Below, one piece after another: positions 1 to 10,860 of a stretch of DNA of 64,000 nucleotides. A program made the translations under genes and the position numbers. Below the pieces are notes generated by a model. That model saw nothing but the letters and a program-made list of their open reading frames with translations, was not told the DNA's origin and made no database searches. The stretch is from Platanthera guangdongensis (Eukaryota > Streptophyta > Magnoliopsida > Asparagales > Orchidaceae). The stretch covers positions 180,052,375 to 180,116,374 of the forward strand of contig CM077150.1 of assembly GCA_039583875.1 (NCBI GenBank), written 5' to 3'. How positions within the stretch are numbered: the stretch's first letter is position 1; each line of letters begins with the position of its first letter.

Positions 1-2
1 AA

Positions 3-294
3 AAGCCTCACACTTCCAGATCCGGCGAGAAGAGCAAGTGGACTCCTGTAGGTTCGCACTCTAGGGGACCGCCGACGTGCTACAACTGCGGTAAGGTGGG
101 GCACATACCTCATGTTTGTCCTCAAGGAGGAGCGGAGCAAGAGGAAAGGCAGGAGCAGACTATGCGCTCCGGCCCCAGTGCCGCAGAGAAAGGGAAGATG
201 GCGGAGTCAAGCGCTTCTCGGTTCCAACCGGTGCAACCAAGGGCCTACAACCTTAGACAGCAGGAAGCGATCCGCCAAACCGATGTGGTGACAG
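3..294 (+). pseudogene. Element 1 gag C-terminus with zinc knuckle
   Basis: This open frame is cut by the window edge. It encodes the nucleocapsid end of Gag, which packages the element RNA. A CCHC zinc knuckle (CYNCGKVGHIPHVC, spacing CX2CX4HX4C) lies at about 78-119. A basic and Gln-rich tail follows and ends in the VVTG motif, which in related polyproteins leads straight into the protease. Here the frame meets a TAG at 336-338, inside a putative intron, and the frame is the same before and after it. I call it part of a broken polyprotein rather than an independent gene because pol downstream has further stops. Confidence 0.8.
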
Positions 295-366
295 GTATGA
301 AAAAATTTAAGTTTAAATTTTGTGCTTCATACTTTTAGACTTTTATGTGTGATGCCTATGTTGTAG
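295..366 (+). other. Putative 72-bp intron between gag and protease
   Basis: The exon side ends ...GACAG and the intron begins GTATGA; it ends TTGTAG. The stretch is AT-rich, 72 bases long (a multiple of three) and holds an in-frame TAG at 336-338. Joining 294 to 367 gives an uninterrupted VVTG-FILVSG reading into DTGASHS, which is the usual gag-protease joint in this family. It could instead be decayed linker sequence; the splice sites are inferred from sequence only. Confidence 0.5.
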
Positions 367-3300
367 GCTTCATTTTAGTGTCCGGATACCCCGCTAGGGT
401 ATTGTTTGATACGGGAGCATCGCACTCCTTTCTCGCGGAGAGCTTTATCCAGAGAGTAGGAGTTGAGTCCTTCTCGTCGGGCGCAGAGCTGAAAGTGCGC
501 ATGCCCAATGGGTCATCCATGACCACCGGGGCCAAAGGGCGCATCTGTTGGGAGCTGGACGAAGTTGACTTCATTTTGGTAGCAGCGATTTTACAGTTGG
601 TTGAGTTCGATGTCATTTTGGGCATGGACTGGCTTGTAGAGCAGCGCGCCAGTATTCACTGCCTATCTAAGGTAGTGACCCTAAGGAGTAAAGGGCAGGA
701 GGAAGTCAAATTTGAGGGCCTTTGTGGAGTGGCCTATTCCCTGATTTCGGCCATGCAATTGATGCGGGCGGTTAACCACGGTGGTGTAGCGCTAGTAGCG
801 TTATTGGAGGTTCGCCTCTCTCAGTTGTCTATTGAGGAAGTGCCCGTAGTGGCGGAGTTCAAGGTTGTGTTTCCGGATGAACTTCCTGGAGTGCCTCCTA
901 GGCGGGAGATCGACATTTCGATCGAGTTAGTGCCGGAGGCTAGACCGATGTCACGTCCTCCGTTTAGGATGGCACCAAAGGAGTTGGCTGAACTCAAAGT
1001 ACAGCTACAGGAAATGTTGGAGCAAGGGTATATTAGACCAAGTTCTTCACCGTGTAGCGCGCCGGTGTTGTTTGTAAATAAGAAAGACGATAGCATGCGG
1101 CTATCCATAGACTACCGAGAGCTGAATAAATTGATCGTCAAGAATAAGTATCTGATTCCTCGGATAGACGACCTGTTCGACCAATTGGTGGGGTCAGTGG
1201 TGTATTCAAAATTGGACTTGAAGTCAGGCTATTATCAGCTGCGAATTTGGAACGAGGACATAGCCAACACTGCTCTTGGTACAAGGTATGGACACTTTGA
1301 GTTTACGGTGATGCCGTTTGGGCTGACGAACGCGCCATCGGTGTTCATGGACCTTATGAATCAGGTATCTCGGGAATACTTGGATTCTTTTGTGGTTATC
1401 TTCATCGATGACATCTTGGTGTATTCCAAAACGGAAGTGGAGCATGAGACCCACTTGAGAGTGGTCTTGCAAGTGCTGAGGGAGAATCGGTTGTATGCAA
1501 AGTTCTCGAAATGTGAGTTCTGGTTAGAGAAGGTGGCATGTTTGGGCCACGTGATTGGTGGGGCTGGGGTGGCAGTGGATCTGACAAAGGTGGAAGCCAT
1601 CAGAGATTGGCCAGTTTTGAGGACCGTGGCGGAAGTCCGAAGTTTTCTTGGACTAGCTGGGTATTATAGGAGATTCGTTGAGAATTTTTTGCGGATAGCT
1701 CTACCCCTCACCTCACTCACTCGTAAAGATCATAAGTTTGTGTGGACTCAAGAGTATAGTCAAGCATTCGAGGAACTGAAGGAGAGGCTTATGATGGCTC
1801 CAATCCTAAGTCTACCGCAAGGGACCGAGGGATTTCAGATCTTCTGTGACGTATCGGGATGAGGTTTGGGTTGCGTTTTGGTGCAACATGGTAAAGTGAT
1901 AGCTTTTGGGTCTAGACAGCTAAAGCCTCATGAGAGGAATTACCCCTTCCATGACTTGGAGTTGGCGGCGGTAATTTTTGCGTTGAAAATATGGCGACAT
2001 TATGTGTATGGTGCAAAGGTGGAGATCTTCACGGATCATAAAAGCCTGAAATATCTCTTGGATCAAAAGGACTTGAACATGCGGCAACGCAGGTGGGTTG
2101 ACTTTCTTGGAGACTACGAGGTGGCGATTCAGTATACGCCAGGTAAAGCCAACGTGGTGGCGGATGCTTTGAGTAGAAAGTACTCGGGGCAAGGAAATTG
2201 GATCGAAGCTCATGATGAGCGGTTGGTACGGGAATGGGAGTCCATTGGTTTGGAATGTGTTGCGAGAGGCGAGTGCAGCGTGGCTCGGTTGAACTGGATT
2301 GAAGTGCAGAATGACTTGTCCGATCGAATTCGGGAAGCGACTCGGTTGGATGTGGAGTTCCAACCATATGTGTTGGAGGCTCAAAAGGGCGAGAGCAGCG
2401 CCTGGGAGATGAACGATGGGATTCTGAGGAAGGACGGAAGGGTTTGTGTACCGCAGTTCGGCAAACTCTGTGAGGAGTTGATGTTTGAGGCTCACTTCAC
2501 AAAGTACTCCATTCACCCGGGCAGTACAAAGATGTACTTGGATATGAAGAAATCCTTTTGGTGGTCGAGGCTAAAGCGGGACGTAGCTTTGTATGCGAAT
2601 CGTTGCCAAACTTGCGCCTTGGTGAAGGCCGAGTGTCAGAAGCCGGGTGGGTTCCTGAAGCCCCTTCCAATCCCTGAGTGGAAATTTGATGATATTTCCA
2701 TGGATTTTGTACATGGTTTGCCTAGATCGCAGCAGGGTAATGATGCTATTTGGGTGATCGTGGATCGCCTAACCAAGGTGGCCCACTTCATCCCAAATCG
2801 GAAGGAGGACAACGTGGAGAAGCTGGTGGAGTTGTATGTTCGCAACATTATGCGACTGCATGGGATTCCGAAGAGCATTGTCAGCGATCGAGATGGACGG
2901 TTTACGTCCAAGGATTGGAGATTGGTTCAGAAGAGTTTGTGCACGAAACTAAAGTTCAGTACGACGTTCCATCCTCAAACTGACGGGCAAACTGAAAGAA
3001 CGAACCGTACTATGGAGGATATGTTGAGAATGTGCGTTCTTGACTTCGGCAAGAAGTGGGAGGATCACCTCTTCATGGTGGAATTCGCGTACAATAACAG
3101 TTATCAAGCAAGTATAAAAATGACGCCATACGAAACTTTGTATGGGAGGCGGTGTCGAACACCGATGTCTTGGACAGAGGCGGGAGACACCAAAATCTTG
3201 GGAAAAGAGGTGGTAGTTGACGCTTGTGAGTTGGTACGGACCATCCAAGAGCGTATGAATGTGGCACAAGACGGGCAAGCAAAATACTTTAATGCCCGTC

Positions 3301-3752
3301 ACAGGAAGTTGGAGTTTGCGGTAGGTGACTGGGTCTACTTGAAGATCAAGCCGTTCAAAGGCGTCTCACGGATTCGCCGACTCAAGAAGTTGAGTCCAAG
3401 GTTTTTGGGGCCTTTTGAAGTTGTTGAACGGGTGGGAGAAGCAGCCTATCGGTTGGCGTTGTCCGCGGAGCTGAGTGGATTGCAAGACGTCTTCCATATC
3501 TCCGTCTTGAGGAAAGCCTTGGTGGAGGCTAGTGTAGTGATTGAGCCGGCATCGGTGCCGATAGAGGAAGACTTGAGGACGCGAGTCCGTCCAATTTCCA
3601 TAGAGGATTCGGAGACTCGGCAGTTGTGGAATAAAGAGGTTAAACTCGTGAAAGTCCGATGGGACAACTGCGGTCGTGAGGAGCAATCTTGGGAACGAGA
3701 ACAAGCCATGCTATAAGAGTATCCAGAACTCTTCATTTCAGGTACCATTTAA
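367..3752 (+). pseudogene. Element 1 pol: protease-RT-RNase H-integrase-chromodomain
   Basis: This is a polyprotein for reverse transcription and integration. The protease active site DTGASHS is at 408-428. RT has the FIDD catalytic box at 1401-1412. RNase H follows (TDHKSL, then ADALSR). Integrase has an HHCC finger near 2490-2620, the catalytic Asp of SMDF near 2700, the Asp of SDRDGRF near 2890 and the Glu of GQTER near 2990. A chromodomain-like tail (VKVRWDN...SWERE) ends the protein. Two in-frame stops break it: TGA at 1860-1862 at the start of RNase H, and TAA at 3714-3716 close to the C-terminus, where related copies have Glu. The frame otherwise continues to TAA at 3750-3752. The length is close to that of an intact chromovirus pol, so the copy is fairly young but dead. 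Confidence 0.9.
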
Positions 3753-3797
3753 GTTTTGTTCCCTTTGTTTTGTAATTTCGGGATGAAATTCTGTTAT

Positions 3798-3814
3798 GGG
3801 GGGGGGGGGGGGAG
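3798..3814 (+). other. Polypurine tract of element 1
   Basis: Fifteen consecutive G residues at 3798-3812 followed by AG lie just before the LTR. This is the expected position of the plus-strand DNA primer. A pure G run is unusual; the related elements here have mixed purines. Confidence 0.75.
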
Positions 3815-4930
3815 TGTTGTAACACCCCAAAATTTGTGAGGGGGGTCGACCAGCATTTTCTGGCCAATTTTGGTTTCTGTCAGGGGGCACACGGCCTGGG
3901 ACACGGGCGTGTCCTAGGGCGTGTCGAGCCCGTGTCTACTATCAGTCCGGAGAGTCAACGATTTTTTGCTCGACGAAGTGTCGAGACAATGCACACGGCC
4001 TAGGACACGGGTGTGTCCAAGGCTGTGTCAGCCAGTCGACAAACTTCGCTCGACGAGGTGTCGAGACATCGCTCGACGAGGTGTCGAGACATCGCTCGAC
4101 GAGGTGTCGAGACAAGGCACACGCCCTAGGACACGAGAATTTTCAAGGCCGTGTCAGTCAGTCGACGAACTTCGCTCGATGAAGTGTCGAGACATCGCAC
4201 GACGTGGTGTCAATACAGGGCACATGGCCAAGGACACGGGCGTGTCCAAGGCCGTGTCAGGTGTCGAGGCGTGAACACGGCCTGGAGCCCAGGTGTGTTG
4301 AGGTAGACACGGGCAAGGACACGGGCGTGTCCAGTACCCATGTAGTTCTAGGGTTGTTTTCGAGATAAATCGATGGCGGGACACGGCCGACCACACGGTC
4401 GTGTCAGTTGGAACACGGGCGTGTCGGGTCGAACACGGGCTTGTTCGATGCCCGTGTGCTGTTCCAGGCGCATCGGTTTTGACTGCGAATGGGGAACATG
4501 GCCCTGGACACGGGCGTGTGCCAGGCCATGTTCGGCCCAGTTGTTTTATTTTTCAGGCGGATCGTGGCCATTCTTTCCCTTATTTTGGGATCTGATGGTC
4601 TAGGACTGCTTCTGGGGAGTTAAGCCCGAAATAGGGTTGGAAACCCTCATTCTTCTCCAAGCTTTCTCTTACTAACATTCTAGAGAGAAGAGAGAGCAAG
4701 GAAGAAGGTGAAGGAGAGATCTGGCTATTTGAGAGGCTTTGGTCCTCCAAATCGCGAGCCGAGTCCAGATCCGTGGAGGTTAGATCTTTGCGAAGGTTTT
4801 CATCCGGATAATCTTCCATGGCTAGGAAGAGGAGTCGGAAGGTAACGACACTTCTCCTCTCGGTTTTAGGATGCACGTTTTAGCATCTTTTCTTTTCTAG
4901 TACAACCAAAATAAAAGAAAAGAGGGACTT
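3815..4930 (+). mobile_element. Element 1 3' LTR, truncated
   Basis: It begins TGTTGTAACACC immediately after the polypurine tract; the exact first base could also be the TG at 3818. The first 700 bases are packed with ACACGG/CGTGTC words and GTCGAGACA repeats. From about 4670 to 4830 it resembles the LTRs of elements A and B (AGAGAGCAAGGAAGAAG and CAAATCGCGAGCCGA). It then diverges and runs directly into the end of gene Q, so the LTR 3' end is missing. No coding sequence is supported here: the short open frames with repeated TRPC or DTPVS strings are translations of the repeat. Confidence 0.75.
4047..4115 (+). repeat. Three tandem 23-bp repeats in element 1 LTR
   Basis: The unit CGCTCGACGAGGTGTCGAGA plus CAT is present three times head to tail at 4047-4069, 4070-4092 and 4093-4115. 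The unit is itself partly palindromic (CTCGAC...GTCGAG). Diverged copies continue to about 4210. Confidence 0.9.
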
Positions 4931-6353
4931 TCAGGGAGACGTGCTGTACCCCTCCGATCTCTCGCTTGAGCTCCCGCAAGAGCTCTCGCATGAGCTCTCC
5001 CCGGATGTCTCGCCACCCGTGGTAGGGGATTTCGGGACGTCCGAGGGCGGGGAATCAGGCGCGCCTGGGGGCTTCGGGAGAGGCTCGAAGAGCCAAAGGA
5101 CGAGCTGGCGAGAGGTGATGGTCTTGCCTCTCCCGTCCAAGCAACCTACATCCCACAGTGTCTCTAGCGTCAGCTTGATTGTAGCTTGCGCGTTGGCCTG
5201 GAGGAGCTTGTCTATGTTGTAGACGGAATAGTAGCGGCTCTTCAATCTTTCGCCCAGTGGAGGAGGTGGGGGGGGGGGGGGGGGGCGCATTCGTCTCCAT
5301 GCGCTCGAGCTGGTCCCTCAGCAGGACGTTCTCGTATCGCGTCTGGGCCAGCTCCGCGCGAAGCACCACGGCCTGAGCAGAATCCTGTGTAGCGAGAGGT
5401 TAGCATGAAAGAATGAAGTTGTAATCTAAAGTGGCGAGAGCGAGTGTTGTGAAAGGTCTCTCTTACATCTTCCGCCCGGCACGAGGACAGGAGTTGCTTG
5501 GCGTCTGCCAGCTCTTTCTTCAAGGCAGCCGCCTGAGTCACCGCCTCCTCGCGGGCCTCGTACATATCTTGGAAGTTTCGGTCGATGGTGATACTCCGAC
5601 GTGCCCATATATGCGCAAGCTCGATACCGCGCATCAGAGCCCGGGTGTAGTCAGAGGCCAGGAGACTGGTGGTCATTTTGTCATAGATACTGGCGTTCTC
5701 CCGGCTGTAGATGCCGTAGCCCAAGGAGAAGGCCTCGCTGGTGACCTCATCTCGCTCCGCCCAGCGGGTAGAAGAGATGAGATTGAGACCCTGTTGGTGT
5801 CAGGGTCCCACTGAAGCAGCGGTTTGTTTTCCTCGCCAAGGCACTTCATGACGAGACCAAAATTACGGTGACCCTGCGGCACCTCTCCAGGCGGAGACTG
5901 AGCGGAGGTCTCGGCGGCTGCTCCCTCACCATCTACTCCACCGGGGGCCGGGAGGTTCTCGGCAGGTACCTCGGCGCCACCCCTGCTAACCGTGATCTCG
6001 CTGGCGGCCTGCAAGATCTCTTCAAAGGAGCAGCCTACAATGGGAGGTTGGGAGGGCGGCACCGCTATGGCTTTACCCTTATCGGCAGCAGTTATTTTGG
6101 GCCTCTAGAGCTGTGGGGGCAGAGGGGCACCTGGATTTCGCTTCCCGGCACCGGTTAAAGGAAGCGGGGCCGGCTCGTCCCGGCAAGCTTGAGCCGCGGC
6201 CTTCGCAAGAGCCAACGGGTCTCTCATAGATTGGCTCTCGGCAGCGTGAGCCTCGTCGAAGGGTTGGTGCAGGGGGATCTCGCGCTCTCCCGCGGAAGCG
6301 ACAACACTCAGTTCTAATCTTAAAAAGAAGGGGAGGAATAGAAAGACAAAGGC
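4931..6353 (-). pseudogene. Gene Q, 3' part: gag-like coiled-coil protein
   Basis: This continues gene Q beyond the element 2 insertion. Reading leftward there is a Pro/Ala-rich exon (about 6330-5750), then a helical stretch with GYGIYSREN and MRGIELAHIWARR (about 5720-5590) and a coiled-coil run (ALKKELADAKQLLSS). A donor GTAAGAG follows codon GAT near 5467. The acceptor ...CTACACAG comes near 5385 and keeps the phase, giving DSAQAVVLRAELAQTRYENV. The protein then has a proline run encoded by the 18-G tract, RYYSVYNIDKLLQ, and a Ser/Glu-rich tail ending at TGA 4931-4933. Damage seen: a TAG near 6106, a frame change near 5740, and a frame change at the homopolymer. The layout fits plant 'putative gypsy-type transposon' gag-like proteins; the function is inferred. 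Confidence 0.6.
5268..5285. repeat. 18-G homopolymer in gene Q
   Basis: Eighteen consecutive G on the + strand encode a proline run in gene Q. The open frame changes across it, which fits slippage during replication, or a sequencing or assembly length error. Confidence 0.9.
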
Positions 6354-6358
6354 GATAC
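6354..6358. repeat. Target-site duplication GATAC, left
   Basis: GATAC at 6354-6358 is repeated exactly at 16982-16986, directly outside the two ends of element 2. Confidence 0.95.
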
Positions 6359-8999
6359 TGTAACACCCCGGATTTTTGATTGCGTACGCTTGATGGGCGT
6401 TACGTTGGCTTTGACCGTTGTTCGAGCATGGTTTTTCCCGCGGGCTTGCGAGTGGCTGTTTTGGTAGCCGAGTTGCACGATTCCCCAGCAAACCAGAGTC
6501 CAAATTGGTGGCTCGGTGAGGCCTCTTAGGGAATGTTTGCACTTTTTCGCGCCCGGGAAATGTCGCGCAAAATGAGTTGCTGGTACAGGAAACAAAAAAA
6601 GGTAAAAAGTGCTTAAGGCAAAAATGGTCTAGGACGACACAGAAACATTTTTCAAAACAAGGAAAAATGGTCATTTTTGTGCGTGTCACGCCCCCCGACA
6701 CGGGCGTGTCGGGGTGTGACCCAGGGCGTGACCTGGGCGTGACCTCCTTGACTCGACGAATTTGTCTTGTGTCGAGTTGAGCTCGACGAATGGGGTACAC
6801 GCCCCGTAACACGGGCGTGTCACGGGCCGTGTCTCGCAGTGTCGAGTGTCGAGTGTCGAGTGTCGAGTATCGAGTGTCGAGTGTCGGGTGTCGAGATAGG
6901 GGACACGGCCTGTGACACGGGCGTGTCACAGGGCGTGTCAAGCTGTGTCAAGTGTCGATATTTTTTGGTCGACGAGGTGTCGAGACACGGGCTACACGCC
7001 CTAGGTCACGGGCGTGACCGACCCGTCACGGGCGTGTACCCGACCGTGTACCGTGTGGATCAACTTGGATTTGCCGACTTTCTACGCCGCTTAAGGTACA
7101 CGCCCTGCGTCACGGGCGTGACACAGGGCGTGACCGGCCCGAAAATCGACTTTTTCCAGTTTTTTGTGCCGTTTATTTCCTTGATTCTGCATCTAGCGGT
7201 CCAGCTCTGTTCTGGAGGAAATAAGGCCGAATCAGAGTTTCTCCTCCTCACTTCACCTTCTCTTCATCTTCTTCCTCATTTCAAAAAGGAACTCAAGGGA
7301 GCAAGGGCTAAAGCAAGACAAGGAAAGAGAGGAGCAGCCGTCGCGGCATCGTCTCGGTTCAGGCAAGCGGTGTTCTTCACCCTTGCCAATCTTCTTTCTT
7401 GTTTTTGATTGTGCAAAATAGCTAGTTTTTCTCTTTCACTTTTCCTAGCTTGTTCTTCTTGTTTTGGGTTCTTCCTCACTAGCCTTATTATGCTCTTAAA
7501 TTTCCCTATGCTGAATGACTTTGATCTTCCATGCTTAGTTTTCATGTAGTTCTCTTGTTCATGTGATTCATGTAGCTAATTTGATTCATGTTCATGTAGC
7601 CTTTCTAATTATGTGATTCTTCCTTAATCAACAGCATGTGATTCTTTCTTGTTCCAAACATGTGATTCATGTACTTAAGTTAATCAAACTCTATCATGTG
7701 ATTCTTCTTTGATCCAAAGCATGTGATTCTTTTCCTGTAATTCAATTCATCAAACTCTACGTTGGCAATTTGTCGTCATGTGTGAGGATGAAGGAAGGGA
7801 AAGTGTGTACTTGGGTTATGGTGAGATTTGCTTGTGGTGTTACGGTTAGGTTCGTTTTTGGTGAGTTTTACGACGAAATGTGAACCATGGCAGAAGCGTG
7901 TGTGTGCGGATTTGGTAAGGGGTGGTGTGGGTTAAGCCTTTGTGGCCACCGGGTTTGGATTTGTGGTGTAGAGCACCATTTTGCCCCGATTTGGGCTGGC
8001 TTTTTATGGTGCATTCCAATTTAGGGCTGCCACCAAAAATCCTTGCTGAATCGCATTTAACCGTTGCTTATGTTTCACTCGTATAGTAGTTTCGTGTACT
8101 ATGGATGATGGAATGGGCATGTCTTTTGCCTTTTTGCTCCTGCGGGGTGAGTAGGACTTGATGAAACTTGTACGCACTTGATGCGTTTGGCACTTTGGAC
8201 TGACCGTATTGAATACTTGTTTTCCACTTGTTTTTGTTCACTCATTTTACTTATATGAAACATTGCTACGGGGTCGGTAAGCCCCTTCATGATATTGTAT
8301 AAACATGCTGCTCTTCTTTTTATTGTATCTTCGAGGATTGCTGAGGTATTCTTTCTTGAATGCCTCAGGTGCAGGTTGTAGCCGGTTGAGCGGCTAGGTT
8401 TGTTGGTGGCATTTCTTGGGAGCTAGCCGAGCTTACTTAGCGAGGTAGTTCTTTTCTTTGTTGTACAGACATACATGTGCCCCAATGGGTTCGTGTCAGC
8501 TTGTTGGCGCCCATTGGTGGCTTACTTTACTTGTGATATATGAATACGAGACTGCTAATGTGACTCATTTGGATGAGATGATGTCTTCTTGCTCTTGGGA
8601 AGGATTTATGGTAGGTTGCATTAGATATTTTTAAGCTAAACAAAACTATTATTGTATCCATGCATAACATGTTTTGGTTACCGAACACGTATTTTTCAAA
8701 TGACGTAAACAAAGATGATTTCTTATCGTAGTATCCATATAGATTGCATATAGGAGATCGTCATAAGTAAACAAAGTGTTTCCGCCGCGTACAAATGTGT
8801 TTTTGATACCTAAGGCCGAGGGATACGGCCATTAAATCCAAAGGTTTTCTTACATTTAACTGTTGAATTTCAACTCATAAAGTAAGCGTCAAGGGTTGCC
8901 TGAGCGTGTTCAGTTATCCCCTGCACGACGTGGCATCATAACCCGTAGTTCCTCTTGCTCTGTTACGAGGTACTCGTTGAGGAAATGCGGGTTGTGACA
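6359..8999 (+). mobile_element. Element 2 5' LTR (2641 bp)
   Basis: It starts TGTAACACCCCGG and ends GGGTTGTGACA. The first 800 bases hold ACACGGGCGTGTC palindromic words and a GTGTCGA heptamer array (6839-6897). A second block (7560-7745) repeats CATGTGATTC about eight times. A possible TATA box, TATAAA, is at 8298-8303, followed by a C/T-rich stretch; this promoter call is inference. Open frames inside the LTR are products of the repeats. Confidence 0.95.
6839..6897 (+). repeat. GTGTCGA heptamer tandem array
   Basis: About eight tandem 7-bp units (TGTCGAG, with TATCGAG and TGTCGGG variants). The 3' LTR has the same array with two fewer units at about 14829-14873, so it changed length after insertion. 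Confidence 0.9.
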
Positions 9000-9001
9000 G
9001 T

Positions 9002-9013
9002 TGGTATCAAAGC
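9002..9013 (+). other. Element 2 primer binding site (initiator Met tRNA type)
   Basis: TGGTATCAAAGC starts three bases after the LTR end. The common plant gypsy site is TGGTATCAGAGC, complementary to the 3' end of initiator Met tRNA; this copy has one difference. Confidence 0.85.
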
Positions 9014-9153
9014 AGGTTTGCTTGACAATTGGTCGGACAAACTTTCTTTTTTTTGGTTGTAAGCATCATATCATACACACACCGAGGTGCCATCAGTATG
9101 TCTTGGCCGATGTATGCACACTACACTCATGGCATGATAAGAAGTATACGTGG

Positions 9154-9325
9154 CATATTATGTAGTATGAGATGCATAATATGTGGTTGTATATGGATCC
9201 ACCATAGGGGCAACATGTGCAGGTTATGTAGTATGGGATGCATAACCTTACCACATGGATGCGACTAGCACGTTTTCTTTTCTTCGTTGCATGCAATGCT
9301 ATGTAGTATGGGATGCATAGCATTG
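9154..9325 (+). other. Three leader stem-loops with a constant loop
   Basis: Three inverted repeats lie between primer site and gag. Stem 1 is 9154-9162 with 9175-9183 (CATATTATG/CATAATATG). Stem 2 is 9221-9228 with 9241-9248 (AGGTTATG/CATAACCT), extended by CATGTG/CACATG at 9214-9219 and 9252-9257. Stem 3 is 9294-9303 with 9316-9325 (CAATGCTATG/CATAGCATTG). All three enclose the same 12-base loop TAGTATG(A/G)GATG. The outer stem bases differ between copies yet stay paired. In the element RNA this position is where packaging or dimerisation signals are usual; that role is inference. Confidence 0.8.
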
Positions 9326-9663
9326 TGATGCGTACGACCGCTCATGGCATGGATTAATGCCTTTTTAGATTGCATCGCACATCACACATAACATAACATT
9401 GCATGAGCACAACATGCCAAGCGAAGATGTACATGATGACACTTGTACACTCATGGTTTTGGGTCAAATAAAGTCATGCATTCATTGGTTAGGCACAAGT
9501 TAGTGGGATGACGGTGAGTCATCTTTAGGTTAGACATACCATCATTCTCAAACTCCCAGAGCAAGTTAGCAGTTGATATTCATATTTATATATGTATGGT
9601 CTGTACATAGCCGTTGTGTGTTTTGTTGGGTTTGAGTTTGACAAGAGTGAACGTGTTTATAGG

Positions 9664-10860
9664 ATGTCGAAGCATCCAGTGACAAGGCAAACTCCCCAAT
9701 CTGAGGGCGAGTCTTCGGGCGCGCAGAATAATGCCCTGATGGATAGTCTACGCCAAAGTAATGAGGCTTTGACGAGGCAGGTGCAGGAAGTGCAGTCCCA
9801 GCTCCAAGCTATGTCCCCAGCGATGTCTGGACTGGCACCAAGAGGTCAAGAGACGGTCCGAGGTCCCACCATTTCTACTCGTTCCGTGGCAGTGATACCC
9901 CCAGTTGTGGTTCCTCCTGCGATGACTTTCATCTCGCAGTTACAGCGACTTGGACCACCGACTTATGATGGAAAAGCGGACTTTGTGATCTTGGATGATT
10001 GGGTGATCACGTTGGAAGAAATGTTTGGTTATTCTGGCGTTACTGAGGACCAGAAGGTGATGCTTGCCGCCTATCAACTAAAAGGGTTGGCGAAAGGTTG
10101 GTGGTTGCGAGAAAAGGAGAGCCTAGGGGCGGGATGTTCATGGGAAGCCTTTAAAGAAATGTTACGACACAAGTTTCTACCGTCAGTTGAAAGGGACCGC
10201 CTGATGAATGACTTCTTGTACCTGAAGCAGAGGAAACTCACAGTTAGTGAGTATGAAATTGAGTTTAGCAAGTTAAGTCAGTTCGCTCCGAGCTTGGTGA
10301 CGATGGAAGCTGACCGAGTAAAGCGATTTCTTGGCGGACTCCGCAGCGATGTACAGCAGTTCGCAAGTGCTTATGGAGCGACGAGTTACACCACTGTGGT
10401 TGAGGCTGCGTTGAAGGTTGAAGCGATAGAAAATGCAAAACAAAGAGGACAACTGATGAGGAAGGATAAGAGGAAGCTGATGGGAGGGAAAAGCTCCCAC
10501 GAATCAGACGTAAGGAAGAAGAACAAGGAGACGTGTAGTTTCTGTGGCCGGTCAGGTCACCCGTTTGAGAAATGTTTCAAGCGGTTGGGGATGCAAAAGA
10601 AGGAGCAGGTGCACGCCATTCAAAGTGCGCCAACCAGAGACTTGGAGTGTACAACTTGTGGGGGAAGAGGTCATGATATGAGCCGCTGCTGGGTCAAGGA
10701 CAAGGTGTGCTTCTAGTGTGGCAAATAGGGACATCTGAAGGCAAGGTGCCCACAAAACCAGCCCGTACTGCAGCCAATGCCACTCCAGGCTTTGCCTCCG
10801 CCTCCGCGTGTGGACAAAGGAAAAGGGAAGTTAAATGTGATCTCCTCAGAGGAAGCTCAG
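9664..10860 (+). pseudogene. Element 2 gag with three zinc knuckles
   Basis: I start at the ATG at 9664 (MSKHPVTRQTP), which opens the usual low-complexity Gln/Ser-rich N-terminus; the open frame itself extends 24 codons further upstream. The retrotransposon gag domain covers about 9950-10430 (LGPPTYDGKADF..., LKGLAKGWW, FLPSVERDRLMNDF, VKRFLGGL). Three CCHC knuckles follow: CSFCGRSGHPFEKC (about 10534-10575), CTTCGGRGHDMSRC (about 10648-10689) and a third, C-F-stop-CGK-stop-GHLKARC. Two TAG codons at 10714-10716 and 10726-10728 interrupt the third knuckle; the frame then stays open into the protease. Gag forms the capsid-like particle around element RNA. This copy cannot make a normal Gag-Pol without reading two stops. 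Confidence 0.85.

Larger units (their letters stand above)
1..4930 (+). mobile_element. Element 1: 3' part of a Ty3/gypsy chromovirus
   Basis: The window opens inside this element, so its 5' LTR, primer site and most of gag lie outside. The order seen is gag zinc knuckle, protease, reverse transcriptase, RNase H, integrase, chromodomain-like tail, polypurine tract and 3' LTR. RT-RNaseH-integrase order with a C-terminal chromodomain places it in the chromoviruses, probably Tekay/Del-like. The 3' LTR is related to those of the minus-strand elements A and B further right, but is truncated where it meets gene Q near 4930. No target-site duplication can be checked. Confidence 0.9.

Noticed and set aside
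3890..4520. Open frames rich in TRPC, DTPVS and RACH repeats here and in all similar blocks (for example 6767-7408, 20667-21510, 23730-24366, 30772-31138, 59820-60315)
   Set aside because: They are translations of the ACACGGGCGTGT repeats, occur on both strands and in several frames, and lie inside LTRs or spacers.
7560..7745. Repeats of CATGTGATTC considered as a CRISPR-like array
   Set aside because: Spacing is irregular, the spacers are partly copies of each other, the setting is a plant LTR, and the same block is in both LTRs of element 2.
9002..9013. tRNA genes suggested by the tRNA-like words near LTRs (also 40482, 52039, 55128)
   Set aside because: These are primer binding sites of 12-18 bases complementary to tRNA ends; no cloverleaf sequence surrounds them.
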